Positions 16,992 through 27,800 are shown, counted from the first letter of the stretch. The stretch: 64,000 nt of DNA from CBDHFQ01 sp965262565 (GCA_965262565.1 CBDHFQ010000029.1:248001-312000), one strand, 5' to 3'. Notes: generated by a model not told the origin, from the letters alone. Translations and numbers: made by a program.

Positions 16992-18857
16992 TTAGGCTGT
17001 ACGACCAAAATTCTTATCTATGTGTACGAATGCTGCGATCAGAAAAGAGGGAATAATACTCAATACTATCCAGATAAAAAAGTGTTGATAACCGATGTGT
17101 TCTTGTAGCCACCCACTAAACATACCGGGAATCATCATCCCAAGGGCCATAAATCCCGTACACATCGCATAATGTGCAGTTTTAAAACTCCCTTGAGAAA
17201 TGTAAATCATGTACATCATGTAGGCTGTAAATCCAAATCCATAACCAAACTGTTCGATTCCGATACAAGTACTTATCACAGCCAAATTCTCGGGCTGAAA
17301 ATAAGCCAGAAATACATATATGCCATTAGGTAAATTGATCGCTACAAGCATGGGCCATAGCCAAAACCGCAAGCCGTGTCTCGATACAAATACGCCACCC
17401 AATATGCCTCCCAAAATGAGTGCAAGTACTCCCACCGTTCCGTATACAAATCCTACACTCGCAGTACTTAACCCCAACCCTCCCACTTCAGGAGTATCCA
17501 GTAAAAAAGGAGTAGAAAGTTTTACCAATTGTGCCTCACTAAATCTGTAGAACAATAAGAATGCGATAGAAATTCCAATGTGAGGCTTACTAAAAAAGGA
17601 TTGAAAGGTCATCAAAAAATTGTTCCCCACTTTAGGCAAAGGAATATCAGAAGGTTGATCTTCTACTGGCCGGGGAAGAATAAATGCGTGAAATATTCCT
17701 ATCATTATAAGGAAGGCCGCAATGACCAAAAATACGATCCTCCAGGCAAAAGGAACATCACCAGAGTTTAACTGGAATGTAACTTCTGTGGCTTTCTCCA
17801 GTTTGGGATCTGCCTGAAATACGAGTTTTGCTATATGATTCTGATTTTGTCGGTTAAAAGTAAATCTATTAGAACTCAATAATCGAATACTTGGATTTCG
17901 GCTTTTAGGATATATGTTAACTACAATCGGTTGATCAGTAAGAAGTTTCCTGGACAAACGCAGCTCAACAATTTTGATATGGCCTTCTTCCGTTACTACG
18001 TTGTTTATGGTTTTAGGACCAAAGCGTTTACTTAACCATTGGCCTAAAGGAATACTCACGTGGGTCTGCCACCAGCTTTTCCTTGTCTGGGATAATTGCA
18101 CCTGTTCTTCCCTGGATGAAAATCCTTGATCGTAATTCCATTTAATAGATTTCTCTACATCAGCTTCTATATCTTCTCTATTATTAAGTGATTTCCCCAA
18201 AGGGATAAAGACAACCTTCGAAGATAACTGAAGCATCAATGGTACATCTAGATCTTCCTGAGAATGAGGATTAATTTCATCCTTAAAAGGAAGAAAGATT
18301 TCCTCTTGAGCACTTTTTCGGACATGGACCTCTAATTCTAAGGGGGGTAAACCAGAGTTGGCTTCAAGATAACCTGCCAGGACTACCAGTAGTCCCTGAC
18401 CCGTAATCATCGCTAATCTGTAAAAGAAACTTCTGATCCCTACAAAAAAGGATTGTTGTTGTTGATTTAGCCCCATCATATAAAAACCGTCTGCGGCAAT
18501 ATCGTGGGTGGCAGAACTGAAAGCTGCAAGCCAGAAAAATGCCAGTGTATACTGAAAAAATGAAGAGGTGGGGATGGTGAAAGCTACACCTGCAAAACCA
18601 GCTCCGATTAATAGTTGCATAGCGACCACCCAAAATCGTTTTGTTTTAAACAATTCTAATATGGGACTCCAAATGGGTTTAATTACCCAAGGCAAATATA
18701 ACCAACTCGTATACAGCGCGAGTTCTGCATTGGAAATACCTAAACGCTTGTACATGATGACCGACACTGACATGACAACTACATATGGAATTCCTTCTGT
18801 AAAATAGAGGGTAGGTATCCAGCTCCAGCCACTTTGGTTTGAAGAGTCGCGCTGCAT
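16992..18857 (-). CDS. AmpG-like MFS permease with large periplasmic insertion
   Basis: A 621-residue major facilitator superfamily protein. The first five or six helices occupy residues 10-185 and the rest 375-615. SATHDIAADGFYM at about 113-125 matches the AmpG/acetyl-CoA transporter signature (ATxDIAxD). Ordinary AmpG proteins are about 430-490 residues; the excess is a soluble insertion of about 190 residues (about 185-375) with beta-strand-rich sequence. By position this loop should face the periplasm. The family imports muropeptides (GlcNAc-anhydroMurNAc peptides) or related solutes; the substrate here is not certain. It is monocistronic. Confidence 0.75.
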   Translation of the reverse strand: MQRDSSNQSGWSWIPTLYFTEGIPYVVVMSVSVIMYKRLGISNAELALYTSWLYLPWVIKPIWSPILELFKTKRFWVVAMQLLIGAGFAGVAFTIPTSSFFQYTLAFFWLAAFSSATHDIAADGFYMMGLNQQQQSFFVGIRSFFYRLAMITGQGLLVVLAGYLEANSGLPPLELEVHVRKSAQEEIFLPFKDEINPHSQEDLDVPLMLQLSSKVVFIPLGKSLNNREDIEADVEKSIKWNYDQGFSSREEQVQLSQTRKSWWQTHVSIPLGQWLSKRFGPKTINNVVTEEGHIKIVELRLSRKLLTDQPIVVNIYPKSRNPSIRLLSSNRFTFNRQNQNHIAKLVFQADPKLEKATEVTFQLNSGDVPFAWRIVFLVIAAFLIMIGIFHAFILPRPVEDQPSDIPLPKVGNNFLMTFQSFFSKPHIGISIAFLLFYRFSEAQLVKLSTPFLLDTPEVGGLGLSTASVGFVYGTVGVLALILGGILGGVFVSRHGLRFWLWPMLVAINLPNGIYVFLAYFQPENLAVISTCIGIEQFGYGFGFTAYMMYMIYISQGSFKTAHYAMCTGFMALGMMIPGMFSGWLQEHIGYQHFFIWIVLSIIPSFLIAAFVHIDKNFGRTA

Positions 18858-18964
18858 AAAAGGGGAAAAATCAGTTTTTTATAGATTTAAAGTGACGATA
18901 TTCATTTACATCCGTATAAAATAAGTATAATATTACAGACTCAAAGTTCATACAGACTATATTT

Positions 18965-20623
18965 ATGAAAAAGTTCTTCAAGACTACCGCAAATATCATA
19001 AAGTGGACATTTAGGTTGGGTCTATTGGGACTTGTCGTATTTTTTATTGTAAAATACGTACAAGCGAAATTTTATTATGAACCTAAGCCCTCTGAACATC
19101 TTTCGGAAAAGAATAATTATTTGACTTCAGTGAAAGAGGCTACTAGCGATACGATAGTAGTTTTTGATACAATTGTAGAGAGATTTGCCGTAGAAGTACC
19201 TCAATCCTTTAATTTATCAACTTCAGATTCTACAGCAAGGATGGATTCATCTGGTATTGCTATGGCTGATTCCCTATCTGATGCAGCTTCGACAACGACA
19301 GAATACAGAACTCGCCAGGTAATAAATGAACAGAAGAAAGTGTTAAGTCCTCCTAATATTATATTGATCGTTTTTGATGATTTAGGATATGGAGACTTGG
19401 GCGCTTTTGGAAGTGAGGCAGTAAAAACACCTTATATAGATACCCTGGCAGTTCAAGGGGTAAAATTGACTTCTTTTTATGCCCCTGCGGGTTATGGAAC
19501 ACCTAGCAGAGCGTCTATGCTTACCGGTCGTTATCCTTTTCGGTCTGGGATGACTCATACGTTACACCCTTCCAATAGTAAAGAAACTACCTATTTAAAA
19601 GCGAGGAATGTTCAGCTTGGCATCATGGAAGATGAAATATTACTAGCAGAACCTTTGAGAAAGGCAGGATATGCTACGGGACTTGTCGGGAAGTGGCATT
19701 TAGGAGATACTTCTCCTCATCTTCCGAATGATTTTGGGTTTGATTACTTTTTTGGAATTAGGGTAAGTCATGAAATGTCGCCACTGAATTTGTATCGAAA
19801 TGAGGAAATCATTCTGGAGGATCTCACTGGCCCTGACCAATTAATCGATGGATATACCGAAGAAGCTGTAAGGTTTATCGATGATCATAAGGGTAGCCCT
19901 TTCTTTTTACAACTTGCTCATTCTTTTCCTCATTTACCGCTTCCGGAAAATATAGGAGCTTTAAGCAGATCAAGGGCCGGTCTTTATGGAGATGTAATAG
20001 AGGCATTAGATAAAAGTGTAGGAAGAATAGTGGATGCATTGAATACACATGGGTTGGAAAACAAGACGCTTATTATTCTTACAAGCGATAATGGACCTTT
20101 GCATCTGGGGAGTACAGCTTTACTCAGAGGAAGAAAATATGAAGTTTTTGAAGGTGGGGTGAGGGTGCCTTTTATTGCATGGTATCCCAAGGAGATTCCT
20201 GCTGGGTTAGAAAATGATGCACCTGCCATGATGATAGATATTTTCCCGACGATAGCAATAAAGGTGGGGGTTCCTGTTCCAACTGATAGGGTAATAGATG
20301 GAAAAGATATATGGCCTTTACTTACCAGTTCAGCTATCAACGGATCTGATCGTTCGCTATTCTTCTTTTGGAAAGATGAAGTCTTCGCTGTACGCAATAA
20401 AAATTATAAATATCATATTAACCACAGATTAGGATCTTTTAATCCTAAATATCCTTTACCCAATGAGGTAAGTGAGGGCCCCTGGTTGTTCGACTTAAGT
20501 TACGATCCTTCAGAGGCGTATAATATATTAGATAATGAAAAAAGTCTAGCTGAAAGGATGGATCAGCAAATTCAGTTGATGAATGAAGAAATTGAATCAA
20601 ATCCCAGAGGGTGGCTACAGTGA
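18965..20623 (+). CDS. Membrane-anchored sulfatase-fold protein lacking the formylglycine cysteine
   Basis: A 552-residue protein: N-terminal membrane anchor (about 12-32), a Ser/Thr-rich stalk (40-125), then an arylsulfatase domain (128-540). Metal and substrate residues are kept: D138 and D139 in FDDLGYGD, R182, K243 and H245 in GKWHLGD, H323, D375 and N376 in SDNG, and K391. The residue that must become formylglycine is normally Cys or Ser in C/S-x-P-S-R; here the motif reads GTPSR with G178 (codon GGA at 19496-19498). Normal sulfatase chemistry is therefore not expected. It may be a pseudo-enzyme or a hydrolase of another ester. The reading frame is otherwise intact. Confidence 0.88.
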   Translation: MKKFFKTTANIIKWTFRLGLLGLVVFFIVKYVQAKFYYEPKPSEHLSEKNNYLTSVKEATSDTIVVFDTIVERFAVEVPQSFNLSTSDSTARMDSSGIAMADSLSDAASTTTEYRTRQVINEQKKVLSPPNIILIVFDDLGYGDLGAFGSEAVKTPYIDTLAVQGVKLTSFYAPAGYGTPSRASMLTGRYPFRSGMTHTLHPSNSKETTYLKARNVQLGIMEDEILLAEPLRKAGYATGLVGKWHLGDTSPHLPNDFGFDYFFGIRVSHEMSPLNLYRNEEIILEDLTGPDQLIDGYTEEAVRFIDDHKGSPFFLQLAHSFPHLPLPENIGALSRSRAGLYGDVIEALDKSVGRIVDALNTHGLENKTLIILTSDNGPLHLGSTALLRGRKYEVFEGGVRVPFIAWYPKEIPAGLENDAPAMMIDIFPTIAIKVGVPVPTDRVIDGKDIWPLLTSSAINGSDRSLFFFWKDEVFAVRNKNYKYHINHRLGSFNPKYPLPNEVSEGPWLFDLSYDPSEAYNILDNEKSLAERMDQQIQLMNEEIESNPRGWLQ

Positions 20624-20673
20624 TTTAGCGAATATCTCATAGTGATGACTATCTAGTACAACTTTTATCAAAT

Positions 20674-20710
20674 AAACGTCTGAGGCATGCAGTCTCAGAC
20701 GTTTTTGTTT
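20674..20710 (+). terminator. Rho-independent terminator after the sulfatase-like gene
   Basis: ACGTCTGAG (20676-20684) and CTCAGACGT (20694-20702) form a perfect 9-base stem with a 9-base loop, followed by TTTTGTTT. It lies 51 bases after the stop codon and upstream of the nuoN promoter, separating the two transcription units. Confidence 0.85.
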
Positions 20711-20730
20711 GAGAGAATTTAAGGCTGTAC

Positions 20731-20761
20731 TTTGATTCTCATCTGCTTTCTGCTAGATTTA
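20731..20761 (+). promoter_or_regulatory. Bacteroidota-type promoter for nuoN
   Basis: TTTG (20731-20734) and TAGATTTA (20754-20761) are 19 bases apart, matching the TTTG - N19 - TAnnTTTG pattern of Bacteroidota housekeeping promoters except for the last base. The predicted transcript would begin about 18 bases before the nuoN ATG. Its position just after a terminator supports it. Confidence 0.55.
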
Positions 20762-20785
20762 CGCGTCTAAAAACCACGGAGTCGC

Positions 20786-22291
20786 ATGTCTATAAATCTC
20801 GACTTAATAAACCAATCTACTTTAGAGATACTACCTTTACTGGTAATTCTTATTAGCGGGCTGATAATAATGTTATTGGATGCTTTTAGTATTCGAAATG
20901 TTCTGCCGTGGATAGCAAGTCTTGGATTATTATTGTCCTCATTTTTAGCTTTGGGAGCTTATGCAGAAACCAGGGCACCAGCCTTTTTTGGCATGATTGA
21001 AACAAGTGGATTAGCAGCTCTGGTTCACGTGTTTTTAGCCTTTTCTGGTTTATGTACCTTATTCTTTCTACCTGATTATCTTAAGCGATATAAGAAAAGC
21101 ATTCCTGATGTCTATGCTTTAATGATGTTTGCCGTATTGGGAATGATCCTACTGGCTAATGCCTCTGACTTGATCATTACCTTTATAGGCCTTGAGATCA
21201 TGTCTATATGCCTTTACATATTTGCTGCATTATATAAGAATGAAAAAGGATCTACCGAAGCGGGATTGAAATATTTTTTACTAGGTTCTTTCTCCTCTGC
21301 TTTTCTTCTATTCGGAATATCTATGATGTATGGGATTACCCAACATACTAATTTTGAACAAATCAGAGAAAGTATCAGTACGCTTGAGCCAGAATTTCAG
21401 GCCTTATTACTAGCTAGTGCAGGACTTATATTAATAGGGTTTTTATTTAAGGTGGCTGCTTTTCCTTTTCACAACTGGACACCAGATGTTTATGAGGGAA
21501 CTCCTACTCCATTAGCGGGATTTATGTCTACTGGAAGTAAAATGGCCGCTTTTGTAGGCTTCGGACACGTGATCTATCGGATGAATTTACTCAGCCCTGA
21601 AGGAACCTCTTCATTAGTTAGTGGAAATAAGATCGGAATAGTGCTGGCTATCTGTGCATTAATCACTATGATATATGGAAATATTGTGGCTGCCAGACAA
21701 CGAAACTTAAAGAGAATGTTAGCATATTCCAGTATTGCACATTCAGGTTACGCATTGCTTGGCTTAAGTGCAGGGATGGAGGGATTTCTAGCAGTTATCT
21801 TCTACATGTTTATATATACCATTATGAATATTGGTGCGTTTGGGATCGTGGGAATGGCAGAACATAAAATAGAGGATACAGATATATCTCATTGGAATGG
21901 ATTCAGTCATACATCTCCTTATCTCGCTGGAGGATTATCAGTCTTCCTTTTCTCTTTAGCTGGAATCCCCCCTTTAGCTGGTTTTATTGGAAAATACTAT
22001 TTGTTTTTATCTGCTGTAAGAGCTGATCTTATCCTTTTGGCTGTTATAGGGATTTTATCTGCTGTCATTGGTGCATATTATTATTTACGGGTTATCATTT
22101 TGATGTTTGCTGAAAAAGATAAAGATTCCCACCTATCTGTAAGTAATGGCATTGCTCCTAAAATAGGGGTAATCTTCTTAGTCTGCCTTATTCTCCTTTT
22201 AGGATTATTTCCTTCATTAATATACGGTCCTATTCAGGAAGTATTCTGGGAAGCAGAAAGTACTTATAGTTATTTAGGCCTTTCGAGTTAG
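20786..22291 (+). CDS. nuoN: NADH-quinone oxidoreductase subunit N
   Basis: A 501-residue, 14-helix proton-translocating subunit of respiratory complex I. Diagnostic stretches are GLEIMSICLYIFAALYK with the conserved helix 5 glutamate, AAFPFHNWTPDVYEGTPTPLAGFMSTGSKMAAF, and RQRNLKRMLAYSSIAHSGYALLG. It is clearly NuoN rather than a Mrp antiporter subunit. Unusually it stands alone: NuoN normally closes a nuo operon after nuoL and nuoM, and no other nuo gene is in this window. It has its own terminator-promoter arrangement upstream and is convergent with the glycosyltransferase gene, 7 bases away. Confidence 0.93.
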   Translation: MSINLDLINQSTLEILPLLVILISGLIIMLLDAFSIRNVLPWIASLGLLLSSFLALGAYAETRAPAFFGMIETSGLAALVHVFLAFSGLCTLFFLPDYLKRYKKSIPDVYALMMFAVLGMILLANASDLIITFIGLEIMSICLYIFAALYKNEKGSTEAGLKYFLLGSFSSAFLLFGISMMYGITQHTNFEQIRESISTLEPEFQALLLASAGLILIGFLFKVAAFPFHNWTPDVYEGTPTPLAGFMSTGSKMAAFVGFGHVIYRMNLLSPEGTSSLVSGNKIGIVLAICALITMIYGNIVAARQRNLKRMLAYSSIAHSGYALLGLSAGMEGFLAVIFYMFIYTIMNIGAFGIVGMAEHKIEDTDISHWNGFSHTSPYLAGGLSVFLFSLAGIPPLAGFIGKYYLFLSAVRADLILLAVIGILSAVIGAYYYLRVIILMFAEKDKDSHLSVSNGIAPKIGVIFLVCLILLLGLFPSLIYGPIQEVFWEAESTYSYLGLSS

Positions 22292-22298
22292 CACCTAT

Positions 22299-23501
22299 CT
22301 AAGTTAATGAGGTAATAAGTTGAAGGCTACGCAAGGCGATATTGTTTCTGTCGAAGGTAGTTTCAGCTAGCTTTCGCCCATTTTCTCCCATGAGTCTTCT
22401 CCTTTCAGGATGATCAGCCAACCAGATGATCCGTTCAGAAAAAGCCTCTATATCATTTTGTGGTGCAGATAAACCGCAGTCGTATACCCTCAAATATTCA
22501 GCTTGCCAGGATTGATAGTTTATAATTACCGGTAATCCACTCGCTAAATAATCGTAAAACTTGGTGGCACTGTTAGCTTCTAATACTTTATAGGCTGCAA
22601 AGCAAACAACCCCTACATCAGCTTCAGATAAAATTTGATGTACCTCTTTTCTTGATACAGGGGGTAAAAAATTGATGGTTTCCAGCTGATAGGAGCCTGC
22701 TAATTGTTTGACTCTTTTTTCATCGTTTCCCGATCCTATAATAGTAAACTGTATAGCACTACCCCTAAGTTGAAACACTTTTTTAGCTGCTTCTACCAAT
22801 TGTGTAAGATCATTCGCTTTCCCAATGGTTCCAAGATATAATACGTTCATAATGTTGCGCTTTCTATCTTTTCTGGAAATAAAGGGAATTCGCTCTGTAT
22901 CTGCTCCATTGTGGACAACATGGACTTTATTTGCTGGGACATTATGGGATAATATTTGTTCCTTCATCCCCTCAGAAAAAGTAAATATATAGTTAGCTGC
23001 CCGATATATATTATTTGTTTTTTTGTGTAACCATTTAATTAACCACGGGTGGTTAATAATTCCCATGCCGATAGGAACATCTGGCCATACATCTGCTACT
23101 TCAAAAATAAAAGGAATGTGAAGCTTTTGGGCGATCTTCCTTCCTAATTCTCCTACCGTGAGTGGAGCTGAATAAGCTATGACCAGATCAAAGGATTGTT
23201 CGTTAAAGGGAATGTTGTTTACTCGTTGATAAAACTGTAAAAAGGAAATAATACGTCTGGGAAAACTCATATGATGGGAATAGGGAACTGGCACAAGCAA
23301 TAGATCTATCCCTTCGTATTTGACCTTGTTTAAAGATTGTTTCAACCATTTTTTTTGGAGGGAATCAGGTAAGGCCGCCCCTGAGGAAATAAATGTAATT
23401 TGGTGTCCTAATTCCCTCCATCTTTTAGCAAAATGAAAGCATCGATCGTTTCCTGAAGAATCTGGCAAAACAAGTAATTGCTGAATATATAAGATTCGCA
23501 A
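22299..23501 (-). CDS. Family 4 glycosyltransferase (WbuB-like)
   Basis: A 400-residue GT-B enzyme. The N-terminal domain starts MRILYIQQ with a GNDRCFHFAKRW acceptor-side segment. The C-terminal GT4 donor domain includes NVLYLGTIGKANDLTQLVEA, FTIIGSGNDEKRVKQLA, the VGVVCF strand and NSATKFYDYLASGLPVI with the nucleotide-sugar binding E/K/G motif. It would add a sugar to a lipid-linked glycan on the cytoplasmic face. Its start is 11 bases after the WecA-like gene stop, suggesting it acts on the lipid intermediate which that enzyme makes. Confidence 0.88.
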   Translation of the reverse strand: MRILYIQQLLVLPDSSGNDRCFHFAKRWRELGHQITFISSGAALPDSLQKKWLKQSLNKVKYEGIDLLLVPVPYSHHMSFPRRIISFLQFYQRVNNIPFNEQSFDLVIAYSAPLTVGELGRKIAQKLHIPFIFEVADVWPDVPIGMGIINHPWLIKWLHKKTNNIYRAANYIFTFSEGMKEQILSHNVPANKVHVVHNGADTERIPFISRKDRKRNIMNVLYLGTIGKANDLTQLVEAAKKVFQLRGSAIQFTIIGSGNDEKRVKQLAGSYQLETINFLPPVSRKEVHQILSEADVGVVCFAAYKVLEANSATKFYDYLASGLPVIINYQSWQAEYLRVYDCGLSAPQNDIEAFSERIIWLADHPERRRLMGENGRKLAETTFDRNNIALRSLQLITSLT

Positions 23502-23512
23502 TGTTAGTAGGA

Positions 23513-24691
23513 TTATTCAATTATTTCTTTTGATTGCTCTTTTTCTGTAGAAACAATCTGAGGTTTCTGTTCTGCAATTTGAGTTTCCTGAGATTTCTGC
23601 TCATGTAAAGCTAGAAGGGCACGCATTTTTCCAATACGGGTTCCCTGTCTGTATAAAGAGATAAAAAGAATTAATAATCCGATAGGATACACCGAAAACA
23701 ATACTGTATACAAGTGGTCCCACTCCGGGATAAGATAAAAAATGTATAATGCCAGTACACCGGAAATAATGGAAACTATTCCTAGAGTAACAGGCACTAA
23801 TTCCTCCTGAATTCCTATGCGCGCTAAATTATGGGTCAGATGATCTTTTCCTCCTTTGAATGGGGAATCTCCTCGACTAATTCTCGCTACGGTTACAAAA
23901 CTGGTATCCATAATGGGTACGAGAAAGACTAAGGCAGGAATCAGCGCCTTCCTCCATGAGGAAACATTATCAGGAGAAGTAGGAACGTTCCAAAGATATA
24001 TGATGCCCATAAAAGCTAGCACCAGACCTATAAACATACTCCCGGTATCTCCCATGTATATTTTCGCTGGCCGCCAATTAAGAAACAGAAATCCTATAAA
24101 ACTCCCCACTACCGCGATTATGATAAAAAAGAGATGAGAGGTCCCTTCCAAAGCCACCATAATCGTCATGGTGATGATCAATATACTTATAGCTATGGTG
24201 CTTGTGACACCATCCATATTATCTAACATATTTAGGCTATTCATTAAGCCAACGACCCAAAAAATAGTTAAAGCTGAGTCAATCACTTCAAAATCCGGCC
24301 CCCACAAGCTGAAAAAATTAATTTGAATTCCATACATTACAAGTATGCCGCCACATAAAACCTGACCGAGGAACTTCCATTTAGGGTGCGTCCCATATGC
24401 ATCATCAGCAAATCCGATTAAGAATGCTAATGTTGCAGAAATCAATAAAGCAATATATTTATCACTTGAAACAGTAAGTTCTGGTTTTAAAATAAGCAAA
24501 ACGATAAAGCCAAGAAGAAAGGTCATATAAAAGGATATACCACCTGTGGTGGGTTTAGCAGCAGAACTCCAGCGAATAAGATTTTGAGAGATTCTACTGT
24601 CAACCCCAAAATTGCCTGAGAATTTAAGAAGTATTTTATTGAGCAGGTAAGAAAAAACGATTGCCCCAAAAAGGATGAAGACACTTTCCAT
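23513..24691 (-). CDS. MraY/WecA-family polyprenyl-phosphate N-acetylhexosamine-1-phosphate transferase
   Basis: A 392-residue membrane transferase with about 11 helices. Motifs: KPTTGG at 46-51, catalytic DDAYGTHPKWK (D96, D97), LDNMDG near 156-161, NWRPAKIYMGDTGSM near 206-220 and the cytoplasmic HLTHNLARIG loop. It joins a UDP-N-acetylhexosamine to undecaprenyl phosphate. A charged Gln/Glu-rich tail follows about residue 360. Absence of peptidoglycan genes nearby, and the coupled GT4 gene downstream, favour a WecA/TagO-like role in surface polysaccharide rather than MraY itself. Confidence 0.87.
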   Translation of the reverse strand: MESVFILFGAIVFSYLLNKILLKFSGNFGVDSRISQNLIRWSSAAKPTTGGISFYMTFLLGFIVLLILKPELTVSSDKYIALLISATLAFLIGFADDAYGTHPKWKFLGQVLCGGILVMYGIQINFFSLWGPDFEVIDSALTIFWVVGLMNSLNMLDNMDGVTSTIAISILIITMTIMVALEGTSHLFFIIIAVVGSFIGFLFLNWRPAKIYMGDTGSMFIGLVLAFMGIIYLWNVPTSPDNVSSWRKALIPALVFLVPIMDTSFVTVARISRGDSPFKGGKDHLTHNLARIGIQEELVPVTLGIVSIISGVLALYIFYLIPEWDHLYTVLFSVYPIGLLILFISLYRQGTRIGKMRALLALHEQKSQETQIAEQKPQIVSTEKEQSKEIIE

Positions 24692-24834
24692 TTAACGCAT
24701 TATAAAATTTGACCAAAATTAATAAGAGGGTATTTTTTTATTCAACGTTTTAATATTACGATAAAATTTACTATTTCAAAAACGGGAAAAATATATGACT
24801 GTAAGATCTATAAATCTTAAGCAATATAATGGGT

Positions 24835-27800
24835 TTAAAAGAAAGCTCTTACTTGCATCCTTGCTGTATGAATTACAGCTTCTTCTGTCGATACCCTACC
24901 GTCATAATTAATGCTTAGTTCCACATTTGATAAGATATAGAAGGTGATAAAAGCCTGCCAAATACCGTTAAATCCATTCTGTAAACCTTCCCTAAGTTCA
25001 TAAGCTGCAGAGAAATCCGCTTCCCCGATTTGGTTGATATGTACTAATTCAAACTTGGTAAAAATATTATTTCGATCTTTCATGTTTAATTTTGCATCTA
25101 AGAAAGTTTTGTGGGTGAATGCGGTTGTGGAGTTTTGGGTTGATTCGTCTAAATTTTTTTTGAATGAGTATTGATAACCAAGTGCTAGACGAAGTTTTCT
25201 ATTGAGTTGAATATTAAATTGTGGCTGAACATCTATAAATTGGATATTGAAATTTCTGGAATTAAAACTATCCGCCTCTGCAAATTTTCTGCCTATCTGA
25301 GCCTCTACCTCTATGCTTCTTTTTGCGTCAAAGTTAACTCTTGGTTTTAAAGTTCCAAATTTTATTCCACGAAGTTCATTGCCTGTACTCAAAAATAATT
25401 TCGATTGATTATCATGGTAACTAAGCCTTAAGTCGCCGCCCGGACTATTAGGAAAAAAGGTAAGATCCTGACGAAAAGAATACTGTGCATCCAGTAGATT
25501 CTCATCCTCAAAAATATTTTTTAACTGGAGTAAATAAGTGTTAAAGGCTGAGGCACGGTTTTTATTTTGTCTTAAATTTACTGCACTTACTGACCGAATT
25601 TGAGAGAGCAGCTTATGAAAAAACGAACTGGATTCACTGCTAGGAATAAGCTTTCTCAAGTCGATATTCAGATTTCCTTTTAAGCTTAATCTGGTGGTAG
25701 GAAAAAGTTCTCTTGAAGGTATTTGAACCCGAATAAAATTAGCAGCAAGAGGATTAACAGCTAACTGGAATTCATCTATATCCTGTATACCGTTATTGTT
25801 TACATCTTGCCATTCGAATTGTCCCTGACCTGGATTCACTTCAATGAATCTCCATTCTCTTCGAGATACCTGCTCCGAGTTCACCTCATAGACCCACTGG
25901 GTTCGTATCCAGGAAGATTGAAATTGAGCTTGTAATTGGCTTTGTACTAATCTGGTATTAGACAGCCCTTGCTGTTGGAAAAGGGTATCTAATATGCGGA
26001 AATCCCTTAAAGAAGTAACTCCCTTCAATTGGAGTTTAGGAGATGGGCGATAAGCTGTTTGGAGGGTGTAGGTGTGTGCCAATGATTTATCTCTGTCTTT
26101 TCCAGCTAGAAAGGCCTTTTCTTTTCGATAGTTCCAGGATAATTCAAGAGATAACTTGCGTTCTCCACTGGTTTTAATGTAGGGTGTTAGGTCCGCAAAG
26201 GAAATTGTGCGATCTGTAGTACTATCAGCTCGTTGCTCAAGTCTATCCTCCAACCAAATTTGAGTACCAATTCTCCAGTTTCCAAGCCTTTTAAAAATAT
26301 CTCCCTCATGCCTGGTCCAGGTAGCATCTCTTAGAATAGCATCATCCTGATTCGTAATTTGAGTAAAGGTGTAGTTTCCTTCCAGCCATTTTTTAGCCCG
26401 ACTTTCTACAGAATATTTTTGCCTTAGCGCCTTTGACCCTGAAGCTGTTTGACGTATACCAACCTCAGACCCTACTGAAAGTTGATCAAAGTTAAGGGTT
26501 AATTTGCCAGTGCTTATATGTTCATTTTCTCTTTCCGATAGACTTAGAAGATTCCATACTCTATCGTATTCAGGTCTATATATCCTATCCAGATTTTCAT
26601 ATCTGGCAGCTACGTATTGATGATTGAGGTCAAATGAAAGGGTAGTGGAATCCCAGAGCTTTACATTTGAGAACCTAAGGCCTGTCAAATTCGCTAACCC
26701 TGTATTATCTTCATCATCTATTGGAGATAATCGATTTTTATCTTCTCGACTGATTCCCGTTTCAGTATAAATTGAAATATGATCATTTAATTGGATGTTA
26801 CTCTGAATATCCACGACTTCGAGGAGTTTAGGTAACACCCATGTGCGAATAGGCGCATAGTCTCCTCTAGAGAACCCACTTTCATCGGGGGAGACCCAAC
26901 GAAAAACGTTATTATTTATTCCTGATACATCTCTGACATAATCACCATTTCCTGACCCGACAAAACTGAAGAATATTTTAAAGACTGCTTCTTCTGGATG
27001 GGTAGAAAATTCATAAAAGATAAATGCACTATCTCTGATGACGGTATCCCTCTGTGCATATCTCACTTCATCACCGTTAAAACCTGACAGAGAAATTCCG
27101 CTAATTGCTGCCTCTTCCACATTGTCTCCTATAGTACTAAGAGAGTCTCTTATAGAGCTGAATACTTCAGGATCTTCAAATGGCGCATTGGGATTATCCG
27201 CATCTCTCGCATATGAGGCATTAATACTGACTTTTTGGTTAGGTTGTTCGTAGGCAAAACCTGCAATAAGTAGTGAGCGATTATATTGCCTATCGTTATA
27301 CTCAAAGTCTACTACAATCCGGCTGACACTTGTTATCACATGCTTGGGGGTAAATGTAATTTCAGCCGTATTATAATCGATGATGTAATCTTGAGTGGCT
27401 CCTCTAATCATTAATTTTCCATTTAGGTAAATCCGCTCACTACCTGCAAGAACAAAAATAAACCGCTCTCCATTTTGACCAGTTAATCTATAAGGACCAG
27501 ACACTCCTTCCAGTCCTTCAAAGGTATTAGTTTGAAATCTCCCTTTAGCTACAGCTCCACTGACAAAAGCTTTAATGCTATTTTGATGATAGACGGCATT
27601 CAATCCCTGCACATTCCGGTAAAAATTCGCAAATCGCGAATTCTGCTTTTTGATTTCATAATCTCCTAAAGTTACCTGAAAGGGGTCCTTTTGAAGTTGT
27701 ATGAAAATCTTGTCAAAGTCTGATATCTGTTGGGTCGTACCATCTGGCTGGATAGGTATATTTTCATCAGTGATATTACCCAAAATACTCAGCCCATCTC

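Noticed and set aside
18957..18964. TATATTTA as a -7 promoter element for the sulfatase-like gene
   Set aside because: It touches the start codon, so the transcript would begin inside the coding region; likely chance in AT-rich DNA.
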